Source: Gymnothorax reevesii | Taxonomy: Eukaryota; Chordata; Actinopteri; Anguilliformes; Muraenidae | Assembly: GCA_029721435.1 (NCBI GenBank) | Contig: CM056580.1 | Span: 71,573,367-71,637,366 of the forward strand | Direction: 5' to 3' | Length of the DNA: 64,000 nt | In this document: one piece after another, positions 21,830-33,619 of the stretch | Layout: every line of letters begins with the position of its first letter | How positions within the stretch are numbered: the first letter of the stretch is position 1 | Notes under the pieces: generated by a model | The model's database searches: none | What the model was told of the DNA's origin: nothing | What the model saw: only the letters and a program-made list of their open reading frames with translations | Program-made: the position numbers and the translations under genes

Positions 21830-23385
21830 CCTGCCAAATACTTTTAACCCCTTTGCACAGAAGCCAATTATGGCTGTTTATGCATTACCCTATTTAAGGA
21901 TTTATAATTCAAGATCTGAGCTTCACAGCGACGGGACAAATGGCTGTAATGATGCAGGACACATGCATGCCATAAAATCTCAGTTTCTTTTCATAATATT
22001 TATATAAAAAATTACAATAATATGGTCCTTATAATAATATAAGGGCCACAAACACAAAAAAATCTTCTTGAGGATTCAGCAATGAAATTTTTTTTTTTTT
22101 AAAAACTAAAAGTAAGAATTAAAAAATGGCTGGGAATTAAAACGATACTGATTTCTGGGATCATAAACTGCTTGATAACAAGTGTACTTCATCTGACAAT
22201 GATGTTTTTTTTTTTAAATTGAAGCTAAATAAGATAGCTCTCCAAGTGGCTCCCCATGCTGTCAGAGCTGTCAATATTACGCATAGTGAAATCATAAAAT
22301 GATCATAGGTTTAACACAAATCAACCTTTGTCTGATCAAGTTCAATATGAATTCATGGTTTTGTTGCAGCATTTTAGCATAAGTGTATCAATACAAGTGC
22401 ACAAGCACATCAATAGTCACCAGTGACCTCTCCACACAAAAAACATTTCTCCAAGATGAAGTTTTGTCCATTTTCTACACAGCCACATCAGCAAACACAT
22501 ACACTCATGAAAGGAACTGTTTATTTTACGGTCAGAACGTTCACCCGCAATGGAAAGCTTGCTATTTACGTTGTACCATTCTGATCATACACACGACAGG
22601 CAAGCTTGTATAAACACTTTTCACGCCCAGTAAGGAGCAAGTATAACTCACGAACAGAGCGATATCTGAAATATACCTAATTTTAACGAAACAGACATTC
22701 CACTATCAGGAAAAGCAGGCAATGTGCTACTCCGGATTGAAAAGAATCAGAATAATGAACGTGGCAGGAGTTTTATCGAAGTCCTGGAGCTGTTCTCATT
22801 TTAAACAAACAAAAACCTAGGCGTACCATTTCTTTGAATGATGTATAAATTCTAAAATATCACACTGAGCAAAATGTCGCCATGTATAGCATTAGAAAAA
22901 AGCAAATGGTTACTCGTGCTAAACAATGAGGAAAACCAGATCTTGGATTATCATGGCTACGGTAAACTGGAAATAAAAAAACAGCAAGCATTCCAAATTA
23001 CTTCATTGCACTCACTAAAATATGAAGCAAGACTCATCATCATTGAAGTCCTCCTCCAGATAAAGAGAGCAACGGAGCTTTTCGGTATGAGGAATTCTCC
23101 AGTACTGTTCGCAGTTTTAATATATGATGATAATAATTCATTGTATAATTGATTGATGACAATAATTGAATGATATAGTATCAATACCATGTTGAATTTT
23201 TGCTTCAGAGAACTGATTTTTTTTTTTCACTACTTAATAGAGATACCTTTAACCTATAATAGCTGAAGTAGTTGCAACGAAGGCCATCGATTTTTTCTGT
23301 CACAGGAGATCATTTTCATTAACTGCTGGATAGATACTATGGGCATGTATGGGCAGTTTGCACATCAGGGTTGGCTGAGGAGTTT
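21830..23385. other. Intergenic DNA, nothing identified
   Basis: It has several poly-T/poly-A runs (22086, 22203, 23216). A 92-codon frame at 22874-23152 has no recognisable motif. Confidence 0.4.
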
Positions 23386-23453
23386 TTTTTTCCCCCCGCC
23401 ACCACCCCCCTTCTTTGAAGGTCAGCTTTATTATTATTGTTGTTGTTGTTGTT
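23376..23453. repeat. Low-complexity T/C tract and (TTG)n
   Basis: It comprises TTTTTTTTCCCCCC, CCACCACCCCCC, then TTATTATTATTGTTGTTG. Confidence 0.8.
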
Positions 23454-25228
23454 TACGTCTATGTATTTGTTTAGAATAAGTATATCAAAAGAGATGATGA
23501 ATCTCTCCTCAGAGGAAAGGTATGACAAAAACAAAAACTCTAGCACAGACAAACATATTCGGACATAACTTGAGGCATGAACAAGACATAAATGATCCCC
23601 CATCCCCCATCCCCCCACCACCACCAAAGGGCATATAAATGACATTAAATCCAAATACTAAAGATTCCTACCTCCCTATAATCCCACCCTCCAATACTAC
23701 ATCACTGTTTAATTGCACAGTATATTGGCATAAAATAAGAACAGGCACATGAAAAAAAAACATAACAAAACAAAAGCAAAAAAAATTACTTATAATTAAT
23801 AAGCAGTAACAGTGCCAGCAATATTAACAATAATTATTTAAGCACTCAATTGCTTGGCTGAGGAGTTAAATTCATACAATTCCTGGAAACAGGGATGGGA
23901 CTTAACTCTTCCATATTTTAAATCAGTAATAGGCATGGCTCTGTTGTGAATATTCCGTAAATGGTTCGGGTCTGCCACCTATTGATAGAGTAGTGTACCT
24001 GTGTGCATAAGTAGAGCAGCTCCACGTCCGATGGCGTCAACATCTGCACAGAAGGGTTAAAATGTCTCCCATTTGTCTGCACCTCATTGTCTATATCTAA
24101 TTGGTAGTAATTGATGAAGAATATCAAGGCACGTCGTGGGGACAATGTGGTAACTGACTGTCAAGGAGACGACCTCTCTTTGAGATTGCACTCTCAAATT
24201 ATTCTTGATAAACAAGTATCTGTGTAGAGATTGGTCACAAGCCTGACATATCCTTGCAAGTCAGTTTAAAATACCGTATCAAATGGTATTTGGTTCTCAC
24301 ATTGATTTCAAAGGCACAGCCATTATAACTTCAGGGCTGTGTCAGCAACATTTTACATAAAACTGTTTATTTTTATATGGCACCATCACTTACTCCATCT
24401 TCACAGGATAGCTAATATCTTTAATTTGCTTGCCTGTTACTGGTCACTATCTGGGACAAAGCTACAGGGGAGTCTATACTCCTATCCTTCTGATTTCCCT
24501 GAGATGCTGGGGTCTCATTTGTTTGTAATGCTTTTTTTATGGACAATTCTGTTTTCATGAAAATTGGGATGGAAAAGGGGGTGGGGGGGTGGGGGGCATT
24601 CTTTGTAGCGTAACAGTCTGATATTGAGAAAGCTCAGTGTTTTCCACTAAATGTATGTAATGAATTCGAGAGCTTCCAGCTGCGATGGCAGATAAAAGTC
24701 TTTGTGAAGATGGGAGATAAGCGGCCACACTCATTGGAAGCAGCCACACTTGTTTTATTTCACTCACTGCAAAAGGCCTTCAGAGGTTCAGCTTCTCAAT
24801 AGGCACTTGCATAACCTTTGAGCCCAAATAATCATGCATTTCGCCACACCTGCCTGCACATAATTACACATATACATATCTGGAAATTTAATCATGCACA
24901 GACCTCCTAATCCCACCTGAATGAAATGCAGCTGCCTCAATGTGCAAAGCGCTGAGTTAAAAGCAACACAACTCATTACTATTCAGAATAACAACACCTC
25001 AGATAGAATATTATTGGAGACTGCCCAAGTGGTGTGTATGCATCCCTCCATGTGTAAATCTGTGCATGTCCATGAAAACCAACATACCATGCTCACGAGA
25101 GACACAACATTACAGAAACCATGTTTTTTTTTTCCCCACTCTTGGAGTATCACTGGGTACGGACTATTAGGTTAAAATCCATGTTATTAACCCATTAATA
25201 GAAAAGTTGAAGCCAAAAAACATGCAGT
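23454..25228. other. Mostly unassigned DNA
   Basis: A block at 23940-24060 (GTGAATATTC, then CATCTGCACA) loosely resembles 62655-62760, suggesting an old dispersed repeat. A G-rich tract lies at 24575-24598. Confidence 0.35.
24575..24598 (+). other. G-quadruplex-prone tract
   Basis: GGGGGTGGGGGGGTGGGGGG can supply four G-runs with one-base loops. There is no gene context. Confidence 0.5.
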
Positions 25229-25775
25229 GTCATGTCCCGTGTCTCCCATGTCATTTTCCATAGGTAGATAAATTGCTTGCTGTCTCTTTTTTATCCATGC
25301 CTGTTCCTCATTCCTTTTGTGTCACTCCCTACACATTGTTTCCTTGTTGTCTTCATGCATTCAAGCCTGCTTTTTTGTCTTTGTTCTTCACTGTATTATC
25401 TTGTGTTTGTTTTATTGCTGCTTTTCTCCTGTGTCTGTTTCTATGTTCCAGTTCAGAGTTCCCAATGATTTGTCCCTGTCTGTTCTAATGCTCCAGCCTC
25501 TCTCGCCCCCTGTCTTTGTTGCTCTGCCTGTGCCTTGCCCTTCGCCTCCCTGTACTCTGCTGATTGACCTCCCAGTTCTGACCAATGTCTAGTATCTCAC
25601 TTTGCCTACCCAACTTGCTTGTTAGTGGCTGCCATATTTTCAACTCCTGCCTGTCCCTTGAGAGACCACAACCAGCCTCATCTACATTGCCCTGATTTCT
25701 GTGTACTGAACTCTGATTGTCAAATTACAAATAAATTGCTTGTTACAAGTATTCCTGCATCTGGTGGTGGTTACA
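25229..25775 (+). repeat. Solo LTR-like sequence
   Basis: It begins TGTCATGTCCCGTGTC, has a long C/T-rich body, then ACAAATAAATTGCTTGTTAC (AATAAA near 25730) and CTGCATCTGGTGGTGG, the usual poly(A)-signal-to-end spacing of fish LTRs. No target duplication was found and there is no body. Confidence 0.45.
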
Positions 25776-26692
25776 CGTTACCTAATCAGGAGAAGCATGG
25801 AATTTTATTTCTTTGCACACCATCGACTGGTTGACATTCTAGCAAACTACACTATTAATTAAAATCAATAAGCAACAGTGCTGCCACTGGGATATTTGCT
25901 TTTATGGGGATCCAAGGACTGATTTTAAATCGCAATGAGTGAATATTGTCAGTAATTCATGTGTTCCATTCTCTGTTGATGTACTCCAGCCATTCCCGGT
26001 GATTTATTTTCCTGAGGGGAACCTCCAACTTGCACACAATACACAAAATACCAGCAAAATATAGAAATCATGAAATTTGAGCATTCTTAACGTTGAATGT
26101 TCCTCCGCTGTTTTGGAAATATGCCTGTGTTTTTTTTTCTTTTCTTTTCAAACAATGAAAGCATTTGCAAAAATATATGCTCAAGTCCTAGAGAGTATCC
26201 ACAAGTCGATGAGGAGGCAATTCTTAACCGTATCCACAAGGACTTGTGTCCAACCAAACTGTGCCATCACTTTAATGGACTATATAATATATTTGTGTGT
26301 CATCCATGCACCTCTGGCATCATTGTGACTGTCAGTCATTATCTTTCATTGGGCTCCTTCATTAGAATTATTTAAAAATAATGAGGAAAATGCTTCACTA
26401 GTGGCAGAGAGCTTGTTGTCTTTTTAAAACTGGCAGGTGCAATTGCTTTATGCTTTCATGAGTTACATTAACCAGGCAAGTCACTGTCATCTTAATTATC
26501 CCACCTCAGACAAGAATACTTGGACGGCATTGGTCTAAAGCAGTCACGTGGAAACCCCTTATATTCCCATAATACGTCTCCGAGCTCATACACGGTGTGT
26601 GTGCGCGCGAGTAGATTGTCTCCCTCAGCGTCTCTGGAGTAGCTGAAATGGCATGCATGTGAAAAAAGGTCTTTGGTGGGATGAATTCTTTA
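25776..26692. other. Intergenic DNA, nothing identified
   Basis: It contains a short GTGTGTGTGCGCGCG tract near 26595 and no recognisable coding sequence. Confidence 0.4.
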
Positions 26693-26815
26693 CACAGTTT
26701 GTGAGAGGGCCAATACAGTAATTTATGGGGATCAGTAAATGGCATATTGGTGCTCAGCCCAATATGGCATTTATTGACCCCATATATTTCTGTATTGGCC
26801 CTCTAACAAACTGTG
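26693..26815. mobile_element. Compact hairpin MITE
   Basis: The left arm starts CACAGTTTGTGAGAGGGCCA; the right arm, inverted, reads CACAGTTTGTTAGAGGGCCA. Arms of ~57 bp flank a loop of under 10 bp. TA lies on both sides, compatible with a Tc1/mariner-mobilised MITE. Confidence 0.75.
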
Positions 26816-27412
26816 ATACTTGTAATATCAGCAATGCAGTGATAATCCTTTGGAGCTGTACATTTCTTCTTTTGCCTTCTTAGAGACCAAAAGACTTTTT
26901 GCCTCAGTGACAATGCGGTTAGGCCATTCCATGCCAACTCCATGAGGTTGAACTATAACACAATCTTTTTACTTTACCCCTTGTTGCTAGGAGATGCATG
27001 ATGGTAAATTATGAAATTCCTAAAAATACAATAGTACTGAGAGACAAATGAGAGAAAATTCTGGTGATCTATTTTCAAATTCAGATCTGCAATGTTTCCT
27101 CTCAAGAGTTCATGGCTGAAGAGGTGGTGAAAAAATTTTTGCCGGGATCTTTCTTAGTTCCAACATTTTTTCATCTGTGGAAACAAGCAAAAGAATTGTA
27201 GTTATAATAAAAGAAAAAATGTAATTCTAATTTTTCTAAGGTACTTTTTTCCATTTTTGAAACCATGTGGAAAAACTACCCCATTTTCTAAATGGAACTA
27301 AAAGCATTCATGTTTTCCGGCAGGGAATTTTAATTTCTCCCTGCACTCCTAACACAGCATACATGCTGCATATTATGCGTTAGCATGATTTGTAACATGA
27401 CTGTTCAACACA
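26816..27412. other. Intergenic DNA, nothing identified
   Basis: It is AT-rich with no recognisable similarity. Confidence 0.4.
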
Positions 27413-27649
27413 TACTCATCCCAACTCGTCTTATAGTGACACCACTGGACCAAGTGTCAATATACAGCAAAAAAGGAGACATTTGGCCTCCTTATTTGAC
27501 GTTCAAGGTTAGGTTTGAGTTAAGGTTTAGGGGTCAGGGGGTGGAATTAGTTTTAAACTGGCGTCAAATAAGGACGCCAAAAACCTCCTTCTAGTCGCTT
27601 ATCGACGCTTGGTCGGGTAGCGTCACTATATGATGAATCGGGATGAGAC
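27413..27649. mobile_element. Inverted-repeat MITE
   Basis: CTCATCCCAACTCGTC and TATAGTGAC on the left answer GTCACTATATGATGAATCGG and GATGAG on the right; the inner CTTATTTGACG answers CGTCAAATAAGG. I recognise it as a common fish MITE of unnamed family. Confidence 0.7.
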
Positions 27650-28159
27650 TGGACTTGACTGTCATGTCTTTCTAGAAACTTACATTAATCAGTGCTGATC
27701 TGCTGGTAGCATTAGTTACAATGTTAGTAACTCTACTATACTAGTCCTTACCTTGTTTGCTCGACAGTGAAAAACATGGTTATGGCTAATAAAGAGCCAA
27801 ATCACTGTTTGCTTTCCTTTATTATACACCACGATGACTCTCATCATGAGATATATGGTTTTCATCTAAATTTTAACTTACGCCACCGCCGCCTTTTCTT
27901 TTGGCTCTCATTTCAAAACTACTTTGTATTTCTAAATGCTGTTTAGACCAGTTATAGTATGGATCTGGGGAATTTGTTTGACATATTTCTGAAGTTTGTA
28001 AAATAAAATCTGTTGCTATGGATACATATTTAAGGTTTTAGTTCGGAATGCAATAACTAACGCTATTGAAACCTAGGCTTATGGTATATCCCCGTACGCC
28101 CCCAATCCTCCAATTCCCCAATCCTTGAATACACCTTGAATAGACTTTCATTTGAACTT
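27650..28159. other. Intergenic DNA, nothing identified
   Basis: No feature was recognised before the 150-bp repeat. Confidence 0.4.
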
Positions 28160-28470
28160 AATTTCAGGTCAATCGGACAAATGGTTCTGAAGATATGGCC
28201 AAAATGGTAATTTTCCATCACAAAGCCACCTGGTGGCAAAATATTGAACCATACAGGTATGACGTCATCATGTGACACATTGTGAGGTCATGATCTTGCA
28301 GTTGCACATAATTTCATGTCAATTGGACAAATGGTTCCAAAAATATGGCAAAAATGGTGAATTTTATGTGACAAAGCTCCACCTTGTGTCAAAATTTTGA
28401 ACCAAACAGGTATAATGTCTTCGTGGGACACATTCTCAGGTCATGACCTTTCATTTGCACTTGATTTGAG
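28160..28470. repeat. 150-bp tandem repeat, 2+ units
   Basis: Units start at 28160 and 28310 with AATTTCAnGTCAATnGGACA, and a third unit begins at 28463 and decays at once. Shared inner blocks are ACAAATGGTTC and ACAGGTATnA. Confidence 0.8.
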
Positions 28471-29117
28471 GTTAACGCTATTCAGCGTTCAGGGATATAA
28501 GGAGTGATCAATGTTTCATACTTTTTGCATACAAAAACTTTGAAATTTTGCAAAATGAACAATGGGAACAGTATGAGGGTTACAGGGTAACCGTACTACA
28601 ACACAGCAGCCACAAGGGGGCCAGACAATCCCTGGGTGCACATGCTGTGTGTTGCTATCGAAACACATTTAAGGTTTTCGTTTGAGATGCGATAACTGTT
28701 GGAAAAAAGCTTCAAATGATTTCTACTTCGCACATAAGGTGTATTTTATCAATATATCGAATAGAATTCAGAGTTTTTGTTTAATTATGCACCAAATGTT
28801 CTCAATCGGTGAAAGATCAGGACTGCAGGTAGGCCAGTTCAGCAAACGGACTCTTCTACTACAAAGCCATGCGGTTGTAATACCTTCCCTGGAATAGATG
28901 TCATCTGGAGGGTAGCATATGTTGCTCGAAACCTTTATATACCTTTCAGCATTCATGGTGCTTTTCAAAACATGCAAGAATCCCACACCATATGCACTAC
29001 TGTAAACCAATAGTAGGAGTTTTCTGCAATCTAATTGGTTAATTATCCTTGTCGAATAGTGTTCGACATCCCTGAAATGACAGGACCTTTTCACCTGCTC
29101 GTGAATACATTAGCATG

Positions 29118-29307
29118 CAGAGGTGTATAAACCAGGGGTCAGAAAATCCTACCATGTTTTCATTCCAACCGTAAACTCCTGTCAGCAGATTTGACTTGTT
29201 AGTTTTACCACCAAGCTGAAGAATAGTGTCAGCTGCCAGGTCTTTTGTGGCTGGAACAATATCCTGGGATGGACTTTTACTTTCTGAACCTGGATTAAAC
29301 ACCTCTG
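29118..29307. mobile_element. 190-bp hAT MITE with perfect TSD
   Basis: CAGAGGTGTATAAACCAGGG is answered by CCTGGATTAAACACCTCTG. The target duplication TTAGCATG is at 29110-29117 and 29308-29315. It is the same family as 39707-39900. Confidence 0.9.
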
Positions 29308-29475
29308 TTAGCATGAAAACGGACCTACTTTCGCTCATTCAGTCCATCAGTTCAAGTTGACAGGTTGCGGAATTCTAGCGCGTGACTCGATGACCTAATT
29401 GTGACGGATCACGTCGCCATACGAAAGAGTCTGTGCAAAAGACGTTTCTTTCTCGCTTATGGTTTACAATATCGA

Positions 29476-29600
29476 TAATAGTTACGTTTGTGAAATTTCC
29501 TGGGATTCATTGGAATTCAACGCCCGCAAATTTAAACGTTTAAAACCTCCGACTAACGACTAACAATGAATCCCAGAAATTTCAAAACATAACTATTTAT
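29476..29600. repeat. Hairpin inverted repeat
   Basis: TAATAGTTACGTTTGTGAAA, then TTTCCTGGGATTCATTG, is inverted as CAATGAATCCCAGAAATTTC, then AAAACATAACTATTTA. The spacer is ~50 bp. Confidence 0.7.
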
Positions 29601-30560
29601 CTTCATAATGCGTCCCCATACCATCAGAGATGCTGGCTTTTGAACTGAACACTGATAACAGGAGGGGTGGTCTTTCTCCTCCTTAGCCCGGAGGACACAA
29701 CGCCCATGATTTCCAAGAAGAATGTCAAATTTGAACTCATCTGGCCACAAGACACTTTGCCACTTCGCTACAGTCCATTTTAAATGAGCCTTGGCCAACA
29801 GAACACGGCGGCGCTTCTGGATCATGCTGAACAATGGCTTCCTTTTTGTATGATAGATTTTTAAGTGCCATCTGTGGATGGCACGGCGGACTGTGTTTAC
29901 AGACAGTGGTTTCTTTGCGTATTCCTGGGCCAATTTAGTAATGTCAATGACAGAATCATGCCGGTGAGTGATGCAGTGGAGTCTGAGGGCCCGAAGATCA
30001 CGGGCATCCAGTAAAGGTCTTGGGCCATGTCCCTTATGCACAGAGATTTTTCCAGTTTCTCTGAATCTTTTGATGATATTATGCAACGTCGGCGAAGAGA
30101 CCTTCAAAGCCTTTGCATTTGACGTTGAGTAACATCGTTTTTAAAGTATTCCACAGTTTTCTTATGCAAGCCTTCACAAGTTGGAGAGCCTCTGGCCATC
30201 TTCACTTCTGAGAGACTCAGCCTCTCTAAGACATCCCTTTTATAGCCAATCATGTTACACACCTGATGGCAGTTAATGTAATTACTTACTATATATTCTT
30301 TCAGCTGATTCTCTTATTTATTAATTTGTTTTTTCGGCCCTTTTTTGCCTGTGTCCCAACTTTTCTGAGACCTGTTGCAGCCAGAAAATTTGAAATAAGC
30401 TCATGTTGTGGATAAAAACGTAAAATGTCTCAGTTTCAACATTTGAAATGTTATGTTCCATTGTAAATAACATATTGTCTCATGTGATCTGAGAGTCATC
30501 GCATTTTGATTTTATTCACAATTTATACTTTGTACCAACTATTTCAGAATTGGGGTTGTA

Positions 30561-31092
30561 AATACAAAATCACCAACTGAATTTTTATCTAATTTTGTAA
30601 TCAAAACACTTTTATTTTAAGCAGCATTTTGCAAAAAACTAGTTATACCCTTAATGCTTAAGAAAACTTAATAAAAATTGGTCATTTTTTGGCATGAACA
30701 AAATTGAAATTTAATTCTCAAATTTTTCAACTTAAGTAAAATGAGGACCAGTTTCTTCTTTTCAGAAAAGGTGATCAAAAGTGTATGCTGGTAAAGTTTA
30801 ATCAAGTTCAAAAGGTAGATTTGCCCCCAAGAAATAAGACCTGATGCATGCATGTAGAGATGTATGACATTACGATTGTTAAACGAGTTGTATAAACAGA
30901 GCCAATTGAGTAACAAAGCTATGTCTTTTCAGAAAAGTTCATTATGGATGTGCACCTTTGACAACTGAGGTTAAAATATCATTACCAGTGAGCCATCATT
31001 TTTAGTTTTCCATGGCTGATACCTTAGCTAGTATCATATTCAGATTATTTTACCTCTCAGATATCTCATTTACAAATGACTTTAATAACATC
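30561..31092. other. Spacer between two Tc1 elements
   Basis: It is AT-rich; nothing was identified. Confidence 0.4.
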
Positions 31093-31260
31093 TACAAACC
31101 CCAATCGTAATGAAGTTGGGACATTGTGTAAAACATGAATAAGAACAGAATGCTAATGATTTAGCAAATAAACCCACATTTTATTCACAGTAGAGCATAG
31201 ACAACATATCAGGTGTCGAAAGTGAGACATTTTACCATTTAATAGAAAATATTAGGTCAT

Positions 31261-32101
31261 TGTGAGAAAGCCTGTTGGTCATGCTGCGCGGATCAGGTGA
31301 TGACGTCACTCCTCGCACGCATTCGTGCTGTGCTTCTTGTTTAGTACTGCCTGAGCTATGAGGAAACCGTCAGAATTTCGTCGCTCTGCTGTGATTGCAA
31401 TTATCGTGCGTAAATGAGTACAATGTAAGTACTTATAGCGATTGTTATGTTAGTGTTGGTGATTGTTAGTTATCATTTCGCTGGAATCACCAAGTGTGTA
31501 GGGAGCTCGTGGTTTAACGGCAGTATTAATTTAGCAGTTTGTTCGTCATTTAGCGGCTAGTTCGGCTAGGTTGCAGTCAACGTAAATGACCGCATATGTG
31601 TAACTTAGCAGTGAAAATTGCCTATGTGTTTATGTTAATTATGAAGTTATGCACCTTGTTCATACTTCATACTATCAGTTATTCCATTGATGAAAGAGAA
31701 TTGATGTTAATGCTCTCTTCCAAGAGCCAATGTGTTACAAATATTACACTGCATGCTACTGTTTGTAGCCTTTGATTATTGTGAACCTGTGTTCTTCAGT
31801 TAAACTAAAATAGCAGCTAATGATACTGTGAAGATGAGAATTTATGTCATTTAATTTACTTGCATACATTGTTATCATGATGCATTCAGGTACTGTAATG
31901 TTTTTCCTTTTATGTTTCCTGTAGACCACACAAACACATCCATATTCTCATGCCCCCACTTTCTTAATAAGAAGGCCCATGGGTGAATAAAGCTGCTAAA
32001 TGAAGAATCCCTCTCATTGATTCTCTGACCGGAATCCAGTCTGTATCGCCTTAACTCTACCCAGCAGTCTGAAATTCAGAGGTCCCTACACCTCTATTAT
32101 A
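31261..32101 (+). repeat. Solo LTR-like insertion
   Basis: Inserted into the Tc1 subterminal repeat: the right arm of the same element and 63920 show the uninterrupted ATTAGCTCATTTTGnATnnG. The flanks repeat GTCA (31257-31260 and 32102-32105). The insert starts TGTGAGAAAGCC and holds GTGAATAAAGCTGC (AATAAA at 31986) about 115 bp before its end, as LTRs do. It ends in TA rather than CA. Confidence 0.55.
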
Positions 32102-33025
32102 GTCATTTTGAATAAGATGGCAGCAACAAATCTCAAAAAAGTTGGGACAGGGCCATGTTTACCATTGTGTAGCATCCCTTCTTCTTTTAGCAACAGTCAA
32201 ACGTTTGGGAAGCGAGGAGACCAATTGCTGGACTTTTGGAAGAGGGATATTTTCCCACTCTTGTTTGATGTAGGATTCTAGCTGCTCAACAGTCCTGGGT
32301 CTTCATAGCCAAATTTGAAGTTTCATGACTTGCCAAATGTTTTCCATTGGTGAAAAGTCTGGACTGCAGACAGACCATTTCAGCACCCAGACTCTTCTAG
32401 AGTGAAGCCATGCTGTTGTGATGGATGCAGTATGTGGGTTAGAATTGTGTTGCTGAAATATGCAAGGCTTTCCATGAAAGAAAGGTTGTTGTAAAACCTC
32501 TACATACACTTTTCTGATAACAAGCTGGATGATCCCTCTCCTCTTTAGTCCGCAAGTTCGTGGTCTCCAAAAAGAATGTCAAATTTTGATTCATCTGACC
32601 ACAAAGCAGCTTTCCGGGTTCACAGACAATGATTTCTGGAAGTGTTCCTGAGCCCATGCAGTGAATTCCATTGCAGAATGATGCCTGGGAGCTCAAAGAT
32701 CACAAGCATCCAACATTGACTTTCGGCCAAGTCCCTTGCACACAGAGATTACTCCAGAATCTCTCTTTTGCTGATATTATGTACTGTAGATGGTGGGATT
32801 ACCAAAATCATTTTTCTGAAATTGATCCACAATTTTTAGACTCTCTTTTTTGTAGATGTGGGTTAGTCTCTGCCCATCTTTTTTTCTGAGAGACACTGCC
32901 TCTCCAAAATACTCTTTTTATACCCAATCATGTTACTGACCTGTTGCCAATTAGCCTAATTGTTGTAAAATGTCCCTCCAGCTGTTTTTAATGAGTACCT
33001 CTTACTTCTGCAGCCTTTTGTTGCT

Positions 33026-33041
33026 CCCCCCCCCCCCCCCA
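33026..33041. repeat. Poly-C run
   Basis: About 15 consecutive C inside the Tc1 arm. Confidence 0.9.
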
Positions 33042-33619
33042 ACTTTTTTGTGATATGTTGCTGCCATCAAATACAAAATGAGCTAATATTTTTCATGAAA
33101 TTGAAAAATGTCTCACTTTCAACATCTGATATGTTGTCTATGTTCCATTGTGAATAAAATATGGGTTTGCGCATCACTGTATTCTGTTTTTATTCACGTT
33201 TTACGTCACGTCCCAACTTCATTGGAATTGGGGTTTGTATATGGAATGTCAATTCAGATAAAGTTAAATGGATGTATCTCTACAATTAACATGAATCAGG
33301 TGGCCTAAAATTCTTCAATCTAAGGGTTTTAGATCTCTCACTTAAAGCCTCCTCAATTCAAAAGTTTTTTTTTTTTTTCCAACTCAGGATGGTTTTTCAG
33401 GAGACAAGTATAATGTACACACGACAATGAAAAAGGATGCAGTTTAATGGAAAAATACATATTAATTAAAACCTTTTTCTGAAAGAAGCCTTACAAAGTT
33501 GGCTGCAATTCCAGGTCTATCCTTCAGAAAATGCAAAGGAAATTTTAGAACAAATCATATGGTTTCATTAAGCTCATCTTTAGGGGACACTTGTTTGATT
33601 GTGGCATTATTTTGATAAG

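Larger units (their letters stand above)
29012..29605. mobile_element. ~590-bp insertion splitting the Tc1 transposase
   Basis: Sequence between the two transposase halves is foreign to Tc1: the uninterrupted relative at 60630 reads straight through this point (GCATCAGTGCATATGG). It contains a hAT MITE (29118-29307) and a hairpin (29476-29600). The outer ends do not match each other. Confidence 0.7.
28768..30560 (-). pseudogene. Tc1-like transposon, family A, broken in two
   Basis: The minus-strand 5' TIR at 30560 starts TACAACCCCAATTCTGAAAT. The transposase N-terminal part (30107-29605) reads [20 protein letters not shown], the DNA-binding [20 protein letters not shown], and the first catalytic block [18 protein letters not shown]; the usual WSDE is WPDE, with Asp kept. 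The frame stops at LMVWGRIM, where ~590 bp has been inserted. It resumes at 29012 with [20 protein letters not shown] and ends with WLCSRRVRLLNWPTCSPDLS and PIENIW (third catalytic Glu present). The stretch with the second Asp (QDNAKP) is deleted between SREG and ITTAW. The 3' TIR is absent. It is inactive. Confidence 0.85.
31093..33240 (-). mobile_element. Tc1-like element, family B, internally deleted
   Basis: The right end, inverted, is ATACAAACCCCAATTCCAAT and the left end is ACAAACCCCAATCGTAATGA; the element is bounded by TA. Long subterminal inverted repeats include TCATTTTGnATnnGATGGCA and AGTTGGGACA. Transposase remnants on the minus strand are AWAQEHFQKSLSVN (~32650), [16 protein letters not shown] (~32600), EERDHPACYQKSV, VYVEVLQQPFFHGKPCIFQQ, HNSNPHTASITTAWLHSRRV, SPDFSPMENIW and EQLESYIKQEWENIPLPKVQ. 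A deletion joins SVN to the region of the first Asp, and the second Asp is lost (QQDN has become QQHN). An LTR-like insertion of 0.84 kb lies near its 3' side (31261-32101). Confidence 0.82.

Noticed and set aside
25273..25592. Hydrophobic ORFs that look like membrane proteins
   Set aside because: Three frames overlap and all are leucine/phenylalanine/serine-rich because the DNA is a C/T-rich LTR strand.
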